From contig CAYJOD010000137.1 in the NCBI GenBank assembly GCA_964371655.1, forward strand, positions 1 through 12,344: DNA of 12,344 nucleotides. The letters run 5' to 3'. The first letter of the stretch is position 1. Every line of letters starts with the position of its first letter. The notes under the pieces were generated by a model that was given only the letters and a program-made list of their open reading frames with translations, did not search any database and had not been told where the DNA came from. The position numbers were made by a program, and so were the translations under genes. Source of the DNA: CAZGSN01 sp964371655 (GTDB taxonomy: Bacteria; Desulfobacterota; Binatia; HRBIN30). Shown here in pieces: positions 1 to 7,417 of the stretch.

Positions 1-39
1 CCCTGGAATCGTGGCGACCGGTCCGGTAATCGTCGGCCC

Positions 40-558
40 ATGCTGATCGCCTACAACGGAGTGTTGCCGCGCATCGACGCGACGGCGTACGTCCCAGACA
101 GCGCGCGCATCATCGGTGACGTCGAGATCGGCGCCGCGTCGAGCGTGTGGTTCAACGTCGTCGTCCGCGGCGACGGAAATTTCATCCGTATCGGCGCTCG
201 CACCAACATCCAGGACAACTCCACCGTCCACGTCACCACCGACACCTGGCCGACGGTGATTGGAGACGACGTGACGGTGGGACACGGCGTGATCGTGCAC
301 GGCTGCCGGATCGGACATCGCTGTCTGATCGGAATGGGCGCGATCGTGATGGACGGTGCGGAGATCGGCGACGACTGCCTGATTGCCGCCGGTGCCTTGG
401 TGACGCCGGGCACACACATCGCGCCGCGGCAGCTGGTCATCGGCAGCCCGGCGAAGCCCATCCGCGACCTGCGCCCCGAGGAGCTGGAGCGGCTGCTTCA
501 ATCCGCGACCAGCTATGTGGAGCATGCTGCCAGCTACCGCGCGCAAGGGATCCGGTAG
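40..558 (+). CDS. Gamma-class carbonic anhydrase family protein (hexapeptide-repeat, YrdA/CaiE-like)
   Basis: This 172-residue protein is a left-handed beta-helix hexapeptide-repeat protein of the gamma carbonic anhydrase family, whose active members are zinc-dependent trimers that interconvert CO2 and bicarbonate in the cytoplasm. The repeat runs from about residue 12 to 137 as a series of [IV]-G-x-x-[CS]-x turns. The family landmarks are present: RGD at 43-45, NIQDN at 56-60, and three candidate zinc ligands, His64, His82 (VGHG) and His87 (VHGC). A short helical tail (145-172) closes the protein, and the length is typical of YrdA-type proteins. The ATG at 40 matches the usual family N-terminus (start about ten residues before IDATAYV). 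No clear Shine-Dalgarno sequence precedes it, and the frame stays open to the window edge, so an earlier start cannot be excluded. Many such homologues have no measured carbonic anhydrase activity, so the family call is firm and the enzyme activity is inferred. Confidence 0.93.
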   Translation: MLIAYNGVLPRIDATAYVPDSARIIGDVEIGAASSVWFNVVVRGDGNFIRIGARTNIQDNSTVHVTTDTWPTVIGDDVTVGHGVIVHGCRIGHRCLIGMGAIVMDGAEIGDDCLIAAGALVTPGTHIAPRQLVIGSPAKPIRDLRPEELERLLQSATSYVEHAASYRAQGIR

Positions 559-559
559 G

Positions 560-630
560 CCAGGTGTTGGGTGCCGGGTCTCGGGGATTGGATTCTCTTT
601 TGATGCTCTTATTACACCTGGCACCCGGCA
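560..630. repeat. Short complementary 8-mers (CCAGGTGT / TGCCGGGT type)
   Basis: CCAGGTGT at 560-567 is perfectly complementary to ACACCTGG at 614-621, and TGCCGGGT at 572-579 to ACCCGGCA at 623-630. The two pairings are staggered rather than nested, so only one simple hairpin can form at a time, or the two form a pseudoknot. All four segments are variants of a degenerate CCRGGTG heptad. The hairpin could end transcription of the upstream gene, but no T-tract follows it. Confidence 0.55.
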
Positions 631-646
631 TCTGAAGATCTGGGTA

Positions 647-784
647 GTGGGTCACTTTGATTGTCATTCCGAGCCGTCGCAATTTCCGCGGCGAGGAATC
701 TTCCGGGGCCACGGTGGACACTACATTCCACTGCAGATCCCTCGCTCCGCTCGGGATGACATCGGACGAAAACATCAGACCCAC
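647..784. repeat. Palindromic intergenic element, copy 1 (GTCATTCCGAGC ends)
   Basis: GTCATTCCGAGC at 663-674 faces GCTCGGGATGAC at 749-760, an 11/12 inverted match, and an outer pair GTGGGTC (647-653) / GACCCAC (778-784) is perfect. The inside contains the GCGAGGAATCTTCC motif seen again in the second copy at 8492-8656. The element has no coding capacity and resembles a REP- or MITE-like dispersed repeat. Which transposase, if any, moves it is unknown. Confidence 0.75.
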
Positions 785-824
785 CACCGAGACCTGATAC
801 CGATTGACGATCCAGCCGTCATAT

Positions 825-828
825 AGGA
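825..828 (+). promoter_or_regulatory. Ribosome binding site of the broken ATPase gene
   Basis: AGGA lies six bases before the ATG at 835. It supports this start and shows that the translation signal of the now broken gene is intact. Confidence 0.5.
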
Positions 829-834
829 TGACAA

Positions 835-1217
835 ATGACGATTGATTCGACATCTCAACCCTTCGTTGAGCGACTTCTGAATCTGCCGGCGCTGCTCGAC
901 AAGAAGTCATATTTCCTGCTCGGCCCGCGGCAAACCGGGAAGACGTCGTTAGTCCGCCACAGCATGCAAGGCGTGCGCTTGTACAACCTGCTCGACAGCC
1001 GAACCTATCTCGCTCTCATCATACCGCCGTCGAAGTCAAAGCCTCCGCCAACGTCAGCTCGCAAGACCTCAAGGGGTTGCGAGCGCTTGCTGAAGAGAGC
1101 AAGCCGCGCCGGCTGCTGTGTGTCTGCCTCGCGCGCACGTCGCGGAAGGTTGACGACATCGAAATACTGCCCTGGCAACACTTCCTCGACGCCCTGTGGG
1201 CGGGCGAATACCGCTGA
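835..1217 (+). pseudogene. AAA ATPase / DUF4143 family protein, internally deleted and frameshifted
   Basis: The N-terminal 61 residues read as the start of a COG1373-type ATPase: a short helical lead, then the Walker A motif GPRQTGKTS at residues 30-38, then the family-typical NLLDSRTYLAL. The frame then loses all resemblance to the family. Two-thirds of a codon later, in another frame from about 1023, the family's C-terminus appears: AVEVKAS, then DLKGLRALAEE, then EILPWQHFLDALWAGEYR, ending at TGA 1215-1217. Intact family members are about 380-420 residues, so roughly 250 residues are missing (Walker B, sensor and most of DUF4143). The junction falls near 1016-1022. Reading straight through in the first frame gives a 132-residue product ending at 1233 with a nonsense C-terminal half. 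I judge this a dead gene; the intact family's role is poorly known. Confidence 0.88.
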
Positions 1218-1470
1218 GCTCAGCCTGATGTGACAAAGCATGTCTCACCGCCGAGGACGCGGAGAGCGCGAAGAGACGTAGGGAAGAGAAAACCAGGCGG
1301 TGGAACGGGTCCCGCCAAACCTGATTCGAAATGGCTTTGCCAAACCCTCCTCGAACATGCCTGGCCTGAGCCTCTGCGCTCTCCGCCTCCTCTGCGGTGA
1401 GTCCTCCTCTTGTCGGCTCATACAGTGACAGCCTCGTTTCCCTCCTCGGTGTGCCGCAGCGGCGGTCCTA
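1218..1470. other. Intergenic region between convergent genes
   Basis: The broken ATPase (+) and the giant repeat protein (-) converge here. Apart from the inverted repeat pair at 1244-1400 I see no gene, RNA or T-rich terminator. Confidence 0.7.
1244..1400. repeat. Inverted pair of a purine-rich repeat (CACCGC-GAGG type), first locus
   Basis: The left arm (1244-1276) begins CTCACCGCCGAGG and continues as an AG-rich GCGGAGAGCGCG run. The right arm (1371-1400) is its approximate reverse complement and ends CTCTGCGGTGA. About 94 bases lie between the arms. The same repeat family occurs as an inverted pair at 9710-10180. In this position the arms could form a long hairpin that stops transcription from both sides. 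I recall similar CACCGCAGAGG-like runs being common in intergenic DNA of many environmental bacteria, and their origin is unknown to me. Confidence 0.7.
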
Positions 1471-4400
1471 CTACGGGCAGCTCGAGTTGGCCTGGCCGTC
1501 GTCGAACTTGTCGCAGTCCGCGCTCAGACCAGCCATCGCATTGAACATCCGACACAGGCGGCACTCGACGCGCGTGTCGAGGCAGCGCGCGATCTCGGCA
1601 GAGGTGCCGCAGCTTCCAGGCAAGAGCGTCGCCAAGTTGCCGCTGCACTTGCTGCTGATGACGCCGCCCAGCTTCTCGACACCCTTGGCGATCTTTCCAG
1701 CGACATCGGCAGTCAGCGAGTCGAAGCACGTCCTCAGCTGCGATTTGGAAACGATCAGGCTCGTCTTGCCGGCGAGACCGGACTTCTGGCAGCCCAGGAA
1801 GAGCTTTGCCTTGGTCGCGAGCAGGGTCTGCGCCGCCTTGAGCACCGAGGCTTGGCAAGCGGCACCGGCCTTGTCGGCGGCGATCGCACTGTTGAGGCTG
1901 TTGCCGAACAACGCCGACATGAGCCGCAGCTGCGCTTCCTGCGCCGCAACGTTGATGGTGCTCGTGGCCGTAAAGCCGAAAGGTGGCGGGGGTACGCATG
2001 CGACTGCTGCCTTTGCCGTCTTTCCCATCCTGCCGCCGACCTTGCCTTTCGCATCGGCGGCCAAGCACAGCTCGGCGTCGGCCTCACCAACGGCAGCGGC
2101 TTTCAGACAGGTGGCATTCGCCTTCGCCTGTGCTTTGGAAACACCGACCCCGGCGCCGGTCACACCGTTGATGCATTTCTGCTCACCCTTGAACAATCCG
2201 CGCACCACGACACTCCAGAGGCTGGCATGTACGGTGAGCACGGTGATCTCGACGTTGCCGCCAACCACGGTCCGGTCGTCGATGCACGGATCCGGCGAGG
2301 CTTCACCCTCGGGACCTGTGCAGTCGACGATCTCGACGCCGTTGCGGGTCACGTCGAGGCGGCTCGCGTCGAACCCCGGCGGGATGGCCGAGGCGTCGAC
2401 GGTCATCACGATCTTCAGTGGGCTCGTGGTGCTGGCATCTGGTGCGGTGATCTCCAGCTGTGTACCGACCACCGAAAATCCTTCCTGGGTCGAGGGCTGG
2501 CTGGGCGGCGCGATGGTGATGGTGCCGCCGTTCGGTGTGGTGATCGCGGTCTGCACCGGGAACTCGGGTGACGCCGGCGGTGAGCTCACCGTATCGCCCG
2601 GATCCACCAGCTGTGTGATCGGCGTCAGGCTGCAGTCCGCCTCGCAGCCGTCGCCGTTGCTTGCGTTGCCGTCGTCACAGGTCTCGCCGGCCGTGGCGAT
2701 GCCGTTGCCGCAGCCGCTCGTGCAGTCGCTGTCGCAGCCGTCGCCGTCGACGAGGTTGCCGTCGTCACAGGTCTCACCGGCACTGACAACGCCATTGCCG
2801 CAGGCGGTTGGCTTGCAGTTGCTGTCGCAGCCGTCGCCACTCGTGGCATTGCCGTCGTCGCATTGCTCGCCGCAAGCGGTGTCATGCCAACTCGCAATCC
2901 AGGCATTGGGTGAACCGCCGGCAGTTCCGAATCCGCCCACCGCGATCAACCCCGTGCCGTCGGATGTCAGGGCGAACACACCTTCGTCGCCGACGCCGGA
3001 GCCCAGGGCCGACCACTGGCTGCCGTCCCATTTCGCGATGTTGCGCGCCCCCTGGTGGCGGAAGGTGCCGCCGAAGTACAGGTTGCCGCCCATCACGGTG
3101 GATGCGTAAACCTGATAGTCGGGAAGATCGGCGATTGTCGACCAGCTGCTGCCGTCCCATTTCATCACGAAGCCTTCTCCGGCCGCGTATAAATCGCTGC
3201 CAAGGACAGCCAAGGTATACACATCGCTCGGCGTACCGGCGCCGAGAGCCGACCAGTGGCTGCCGTCCCACTTGGCGACGCCCCTAGCGGCAACGCCGCC
3301 GGCGTATTCGAACAAGCCGCCGACATAGAGATCGGTGCCGATCTTGGCGAAGGCATTCACATCGCTGTCGACGCCTTCTCCGAGTGCCGACCACTGGTTG
3401 CCATCCCACTTTGCGATATTGTTGGCGGTGATACCTCCGGCTGTGTCGAAGCGGCCGCCGACGTAGAGATCGGTTCCGGACGCAAATAGCGAAAGCACGA
3501 TATTGTCGGTGCCGGCGCCGAGCGCCGACCACGTCGTGCCGTTCCATTTGGCGATGCTGGCGGCCGCAACGCCGCCGGCATGGCCGAATTCTCCGCCGGC
3601 GTAGAGGTCATTACCGATCATCGCCAGACCATAGACTGCAGCGTCCGTACCGCTGCCGAGGGCCGACCAGACGCCATCTTTCCACTTGGCGATCTGGTTG
3701 CCGATCGAATGGTCTTGGGTGGAGTTGAAGTCGCCACCGACGTAAACGTCCGCGCCATTGACGACCACCGCGCGCGCCGTGGCGTCGAGACCGCTGCCGA
3801 AGGGATGCGCCCAGGCGTCGTTGCAGATATCGACACAGCTGCCGCTCACCCCCGGATCGCATTTCTGCCCGCGTGTCAGCATGCCGTTGCCGCAGGCGCT
3901 CGGCTTACAGTTCGAATCGCAACCGTCACCGTCAAGCGCGTTACCGTCGTCACAGATCTCTCCGCCACTGACAACGCCATTGCCACACCCGGTCGGCGTG
4001 CAGTTCACGTCGCAACCGTCGCCGTTGGTGCTGTTGCCGTCGTCACACGCTTCGACGCCTCCGTGGATGTATCCATCGCCGCAAATGTTGGGCAGGCATT
4101 CATTCCTGCAGCCGTCAGTATTGTTGCTGTTGCCGTCGTCACAGGTCTCGCCCGCGGTCACAATCCCGTTGCCGCAAGCGGTTGGCGTGCAGTTCGAATC
4201 GCAACCGTCGCTGCTGGTCAGATTGCCGTCATCACACGCCTCGCCGGCAGTAACGATGCCGTTGCCACAACCGGTGAGCGTGCAGTTATCGTCGCAGCCG
4301 TCTCCGTCGACATGGTTGCCGTCATCACACGCTTCGCCGGGAGAGACGGCGCCATTGCCACAGCCGCTCGGCGTACAATTCGAATCGCAACCGTCGCCAT

Positions 4401-7395
4401 TGGTCAGATTGCCGTCATCACAGGCCTCGCCCGCGGTGACGATGCCGTTGCCGCAACCGCTCGGCGTGCAGTTCGAGTCGCAGCCGTCGCCATCCACGAG
4501 GTTGCCGTCGTCACACGCTTCGACGCCTCCGTTGACGTATCCATCGCCGCAAGCGTTGGCGGTGCAGTCATTCTTGCAGCTGTCGTTATTGTCGCTGTTG
4601 CCGTCATCGCAGGCCTCGCCGGCTTCGGTCCTGCCGTTGCCGCACACCGGAGTCGGAACACATAATCCGACGCTGCCGGCGGTGTAAATGGCCTGGATTT
4701 CCGTGTCGGACAGTGCCCGCCCGACGAACAGGTGGACCTCGTCCATGCGTCCGTTCAGGAAGAACCCGCGTGTGTCTTCGGAGCCAGGCGTATCCGCCGG
4801 ATGGCCTCGGTGGCCGAATTTGAGCGAGGAGGTCGTGTCCGCATTCTCGGTGTTGCTGCCCGAGGCAATCTGCACCCCGTTCATGAAGACGGCCAGACTG
4901 CCGGAAGCGCGCCGAGCGGCGAAATGGATCCACGCGTCGGTGGGAATGGAGAGCACGCCCGATGAGGCGTCGCCGCCGCGCGCGATGGCGAATTGGATGG
5001 AGTTCCAGGCGCGCTTGGTCAGTGTCCATCCCGTCGCCGCGCCCGACTCGATCCATTTTTCAACCAGCACCTGCTCGCCAGCGGTCGAAGCGAAGTTCAC
5101 CCACACGTCGACCGTAAAGTCGCCGCTGCCGGCGTTTAGCGCCGGGGTGTCCACGACGCTGATGAAGTCGTTGGTGCCGTCCAGCTGGAAGGCTTGACCG
5201 ACCTCGCCCGTCGCGTAAGTCGCACCGTTCCGCAACGTCCCGTTGTGGCCGCCATAAATGTCCGCGGCGGTTCCAGCGGCGGGCCACCAGCCCGTCAGGT
5301 TTGCCGGTGGGTCGACGCAGACGGCCGACCATCGGCTAAAACCAAAGGCTGGCTTCATCCCTGCTTCCGGGAACCCGCCACCGACGTACACATCGGTTCC
5401 GACGACCGTCAAAGCATCCACCCCGGCACCGGCTCCGGAGCCAAGCGCCGCCCAGCCGCTGCCGTTCCAATGGGCAATGTGGCTGGCGCTGTTTCCGCCG
5501 GCGAAATAGAACGCGCCTCCGGCAAAGACATCCTTGCCGCTCACTGCGAGCGCACTGGCTTCGTTCGACAGGCCCGAGCCGAGCCCCGACCAGGCGCCGC
5601 CGTTCCACTTGGCGATGTTGTGGGCGCTGAGGCCACCGGCCGAGTCGAAGGTCCCGGCGGCGTACAAGTCGGTGCCGCTGGCGGCAAGCGCGTACACGTA
5701 GGGAACGTTGGCCGAATTGAGGATACCGGAGCCGAGGCTCGACCACGTGCTACCGTCCCATTTGGCGATGTTGTTGACGCTGATCCCACCTGCCGTATGG
5801 AAGCCGCCGGCGGCGTACACATCGGTGCCGATCGTGGCCACTGCCATGACTCTCCACAAATCCGCGATGCCCGAGCCGAGCGCCGACCACTCGCTGCCGT
5901 TCCACTTGGCGATGTTGTTGGCGCTGACGCCGCCGGCACTGGAGAAGGTGCCGACCGCGTACAGATCACTCCCGCTCGTCGCCAATGCGTAGACCGCTCC
6001 GTCGATGCCCGAGCCGAGCGCCGACCACTCGCTCCCGTTCCACTTGGCAACCTTGAGCGCGCTGATGCCGCCGGCGGTGTCGAATTCCCCGGCAACGTAG
6101 AGATCGGTGCCGCTGACGGCGAATGCGTTGACACCGCCGTTCAGACCGCTGCCGAGCGCCGACCACGAGCTGCCATCCCACTTGGCGATACCGAGGATGT
6201 TTGCCGTACCCGCGGTTGTGAAGCTGCCGCCGACGTAGACATCGGTGCCAATCGTGGCTAGCGCGTTGACTTCCGCATTGAGCCCCAGGCCGACTCCTGA
6301 TTCTCCCACTCCCGACCAGTTCGTCCCGTTCCATCGGGCGATGCAACTCGCGGCGGTTCCGCCGGCCGTGGTAAAGCCGCCACCGGCGTAGAGATCCGAG
6401 CCAAGCGTGGTCAGGGTAAACACCGGGTCGCTGATCCCCGTGTCGAGCGCCGACCACGAGCTACCGTCCCATTTGGCGATATGCCCCGCGCTCATGCCGC
6501 CGGCGCTGTTGAAAGCGCCGCCGACGTAGAGATCGGCGCCGTTGAAGGCCAGCGCGTAGGCCGAGCCGTTCAAGCCGGAACCGAGCGCCGACCACGAGCT
6601 GCCGTCCCACTTGGCAAGGTTGGCGATGCTGTTGCCGTCGACGTTGGTGAATGTTCCGGCGACGTAGAGATCGGTTCCGCTTGCGGCGAGATCCGCCACG
6701 GTATCGTTGACACCGGAGCCGAACGTCGACCACGAGCTGCCGTCCCACTTGGCGAGGTTGTTGGCGCTGATCCCGCCGGCGCTGTGGAAGCCACCGCCCA
6801 CGTAGAGATTGCCGCCCATGCCAACGAGCGTGTTCACGGTATTGTCCACGCCGGCGCCGAGGGCGGACCAAGCGGCACCATCCCACTTGGCAATATTGGT
6901 GGCGCTGATCCCGCCGGCCGTCGGGAACCCGCCGCCTGCGTACAGGTCGCTTCCGATCACGGTGAGCGCATTCACATAGTCCCAGTTCGGGCGGCCGATG
7001 CCAGTGCCAAGCGCCGACCACGAGGTACCATCCCATTTGGCAACGTTACCAACGTCGACACCGCCCGCATGAGCGAAGCTGCCGGCCGCGTAGAGGTCGG
7101 TGCCTATCACCGCCAACGCCGCAACGCTGCCATCGAGGCCATCGCCGAGCGCCGACCAATCACTGCCATTCCACTTGACGATATTGCTGAACACGGTGCC
7201 GTTCACCGAGCTGATGGTGCCGGCGACGTAGAGGTCAGTGCCAATGGTCGCGAACGCTCGCACCTGCGAGTGCAGCCCGCTTAGCGCGAAGCGATTATCC
7301 CATCCGGCATTCGGGTCGAACGTCGCGGCGACGCTGCGAGTAGCCAGGCTGACGGCCATCGTGATGAACACGATTATGGTTCGGACGTTGAACAT
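1471..7395 (-). CDS. Giant exported multi-propeller, LamG and cysteine-repeat (DUF4215) surface protein
   Basis: This 1974-residue protein begins with a Sec signal peptide: Arg5, a hydrophobic core at 7-19, and a likely cut after Ser-Val-Ala at 23. In order it has 14 propeller-type repeats (33-690), a LamG/concanavalin-like domain (695-906, starting GWWPA and containing AFQLDG and VDVWVNF), nine cysteine repeats (918-1191), seven more propeller repeats (1196-1505), three cysteine repeats (1508-1588), a beta-rich domain (1595-1732), and a Lys/Ala/Cys-rich, probably helical tail (1735-1974). The propeller units resemble the Rax2/kelch-like class; cysteine repeats of this type occur in secreted myxobacterial and related proteins. 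I see no LPXTG, PEP-CTERM, transmembrane or lipobox anchor. The ATG at 7395 is fixed by the signal peptide and a strong ribosome binding site five bases upstream. The gene stands alone. Ligand and function are unknown; carbohydrate or surface binding is an inference from LamG. Confidence 0.93.
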   Translation of the reverse strand: MFNVRTIIVFITMAVSLATRSVAATFDPNAGWDNRFALSGLHSQVRAFATIGTDLYVAGTISSVNGTVFSNIVKWNGSDWSALGDGLDGSVAALAVIGTDLYAAGSFAHAGGVDVGNVAKWDGTSWSALGTGIGRPNWDYVNALTVIGSDLYAGGGFPTAGGISATNIAKWDGAAWSALGAGVDNTVNTLVGMGGNLYVGGGFHSAGGISANNLAKWDGSSWSTFGSGVNDTVADLAASGTDLYVAGTFTNVDGNSIANLAKWDGSSWSALGSGLNGSAYALAFNGADLYVGGAFNSAGGMSAGHIAKWDGSSWSALDTGISDPVFTLTTLGSDLYAGGGFTTAGGTAASCIARWNGTNWSGVGESGVGLGLNAEVNALATIGTDVYVGGSFTTAGTANILGIAKWDGSSWSALGSGLNGGVNAFAVSGTDLYVAGEFDTAGGISALKVAKWNGSEWSALGSGIDGAVYALATSGSDLYAVGTFSSAGGVSANNIAKWNGSEWSALGSGIADLWRVMAVATIGTDVYAAGGFHTAGGISVNNIAKWDGSTWSSLGSGILNSANVPYVYALAASGTDLYAAGTFDSAGGLSAHNIAKWNGGAWSGLGSGLSNEASALAVSGKDVFAGGAFYFAGGNSASHIAHWNGSGWAALGSGAGAGVDALTVVGTDVYVGGGFPEAGMKPAFGFSRWSAVCVDPPANLTGWWPAAGTAADIYGGHNGTLRNGATYATGEVGQAFQLDGTNDFISVVDTPALNAGSGDFTVDVWVNFASTAGEQVLVEKWIESGAATGWTLTKRAWNSIQFAIARGGDASSGVLSIPTDAWIHFAARRASGSLAVFMNGVQIASGSNTENADTTSSLKFGHRGHPADTPGSEDTRGFFLNGRMDEVHLFVGRALSDTEIQAIYTAGSVGLCVPTPVCGNGRTEAGEACDDGNSDNNDSCKNDCTANACGDGYVNGGVEACDDGNLVDGDGCDSNCTPSGCGNGIVTAGEACDDGNLTNGDGCDSNCTPSGCGNGAVSPGEACDDGNHVDGDGCDDNCTLTGCGNGIVTAGEACDDGNLTSSDGCDSNCTPTACGNGIVTAGETCDDGNSNNTDGCRNECLPNICGDGYIHGGVEACDDGNSTNGDGCDVNCTPTGCGNGVVSGGEICDDGNALDGDGCDSNCKPSACGNGMLTRGQKCDPGVSGSCVDICNDAWAHPFGSGLDATARAVVVNGADVYVGGDFNSTQDHSIGNQIAKWKDGVWSALGSGTDAAVYGLAMIGNDLYAGGEFGHAGGVAAASIAKWNGTTWSALGAGTDNIVLSLFASGTDLYVGGRFDTAGGITANNIAKWDGNQWSALGEGVDSDVNAFAKIGTDLYVGGLFEYAGGVAARGVAKWDGSHWSALGAGTPSDVYTLAVLGSDLYAAGEGFVMKWDGSSWSTIADLPDYQVYASTVMGGNLYFGGTFRHQGARNIAKWDGSQWSALGSGVGDEGVFALTSDGTGLIAVGGFGTAGGSPNAWIASWHDTACGEQCDDGNATSGDGCDSNCKPTACGNGVVSAGETCDDGNLVDGDGCDSDCTSGCGNGIATAGETCDDGNASNGDGCEADCSLTPITQLVDPGDTVSSPPASPEFPVQTAITTPNGGTITIAPPSQPSTQEGFSVVGTQLEITAPDASTTSPLKIVMTVDASAIPPGFDASRLDVTRNGVEIVDCTGPEGEASPDPCIDDRTVVGGNVEITVLTVHASLWSVVVRGLFKGEQKCINGVTGAGVGVSKAQAKANATCLKAAAVGEADAELCLAADAKGKVGGRMGKTAKAAVACVPPPPFGFTATSTINVAAQEAQLRLMSALFGNSLNSAIAADKAGAACQASVLKAAQTLLATKAKLFLGCQKSGLAGKTSLIVSKSQLRTCFDSLTADVAGKIAKGVEKLGGVISSKCSGNLATLLPGSCGTSAEIARCLDTRVECRLCRMFNAMAGLSADCDKFDDGQANSSCP
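2632..2874 (-). repeat. Second cysteine-rich DUF4215 repeat array (3 units, first one truncated)
   Basis: Residues 1508-1588 hold three units. The first starts at CGEQCDDGN and so lacks the CGNG-x(4) opening that every unit of the first array has. The other two, at 1532 and 1562, are complete. Confidence 0.88.
2881..3810 (-). repeat. Second propeller-repeat array (7 units) of the giant protein
   Basis: Residues 1196-1505 contain seven units with markers at residues 1237, 1283, 1329, 1375, 1412, 1455 and 1503. The fifth is only about 37 residues from its predecessor because the middle GGxFxxAGG strand is missing (it reads AAGEGFVMKWDG). The last is degenerate (ASWHD) and runs straight into a cysteine repeat. 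Seven units would make exactly one seven-bladed propeller, which is an inference. Confidence 0.85.
3823..4644 (-). repeat. First cysteine-rich DUF4215 repeat array (8 full + 1 degenerate)
   Basis: Residues 918-1191 carry units of 31-32 residues starting CGNG or CGDG at 918, 949, 981, 1012, 1043, 1074, 1105, 1137 and 1168. Each has the form CGNG-x(4)-GE-x-CDDGN-x(4)-DGC-x(3)-C, with four cysteines and a run of acidic residues that could hold calcium (inferred). The ninth unit breaks down to GQKCDPGVSGSC. Units 1-2 and units 6-7 share special forms (NND/NTD turn, then CGDGY with GGVEACDDGN), giving a super-period of about 156 residues. Confidence 0.9.
5326..7299 (-). repeat. First propeller-repeat array (14 units) of the giant protein
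   Basis: Residues 33-690 carry a 45-51-residue unit built as ALA-x-x-G-x-DLYVGG-x-F, then AGG-x-x-A-x-NIAKWDG, then SSWSALGSG. The KW/RW/HW marker falls at residues 74, 120, 170, 216, 262, 308, 354, 405, 451, 497, 545, 596, 642 and 688. The fourteenth unit is cut short (RWSAVC) where the LamG domain begins. The unit length fits one four-stranded beta-propeller blade, and fourteen units would make two seven-bladed propellers. The fold is inferred. Confidence 0.85.
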
Positions 7396-7400
7396 GTTTG

Positions 7401-7409
7401 CCCCCTTCC
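7401..7409 (-). promoter_or_regulatory. Strong ribosome binding site of the giant protein gene
   Basis: On the minus strand this reads GGAAGGGGG, five bases before the ATG at 7395. It is one of the best Shine-Dalgarno matches in the window and decides the start codon. Confidence 0.75.
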
Positions 7410-7417
7410 GTTCCTTC

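Larger units (their letters stand above)
559..834. other. Intergenic region with two repeat types
   Basis: No credible gene lies between the carbonic anhydrase-like gene and the broken ATPase. The first 70 bases hold complementary 8-mers (560-630), and 647-784 holds a palindromic element described separately. The open frames crossing this stretch are low-complexity readings of the repeats and match no family I recognise. Confidence 0.7.

Noticed and set aside
1..46. Possible tail of an upstream gene reading PGIVATGPVIVGPC and stopping at 44-46
   Set aside because: Only 14 codons are visible and no family can be recognised. It is compatible with a gene overlapping the carbonic anhydrase-like start, but it cannot be supported.
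1397..3109. A 570-residue open frame on the plus strand, opposite the giant gene
   Set aside because: It mirrors the C-terminal part of the giant gene. Its Pro/Ser/Leu-rich repeats (LPSSQVSP) are the reverse-strand reading of the cysteine repeats, and it has no domain, signal or ribosome binding site.
3580..6261. Further long plus-strand open frames (about 300-360 residues) opposite the giant gene
   Set aside because: They are shadows of the same repeats in a high-GC gene that rarely uses stop-generating triplets on the other strand. Their own periodicity follows the propeller and cysteine units exactly.
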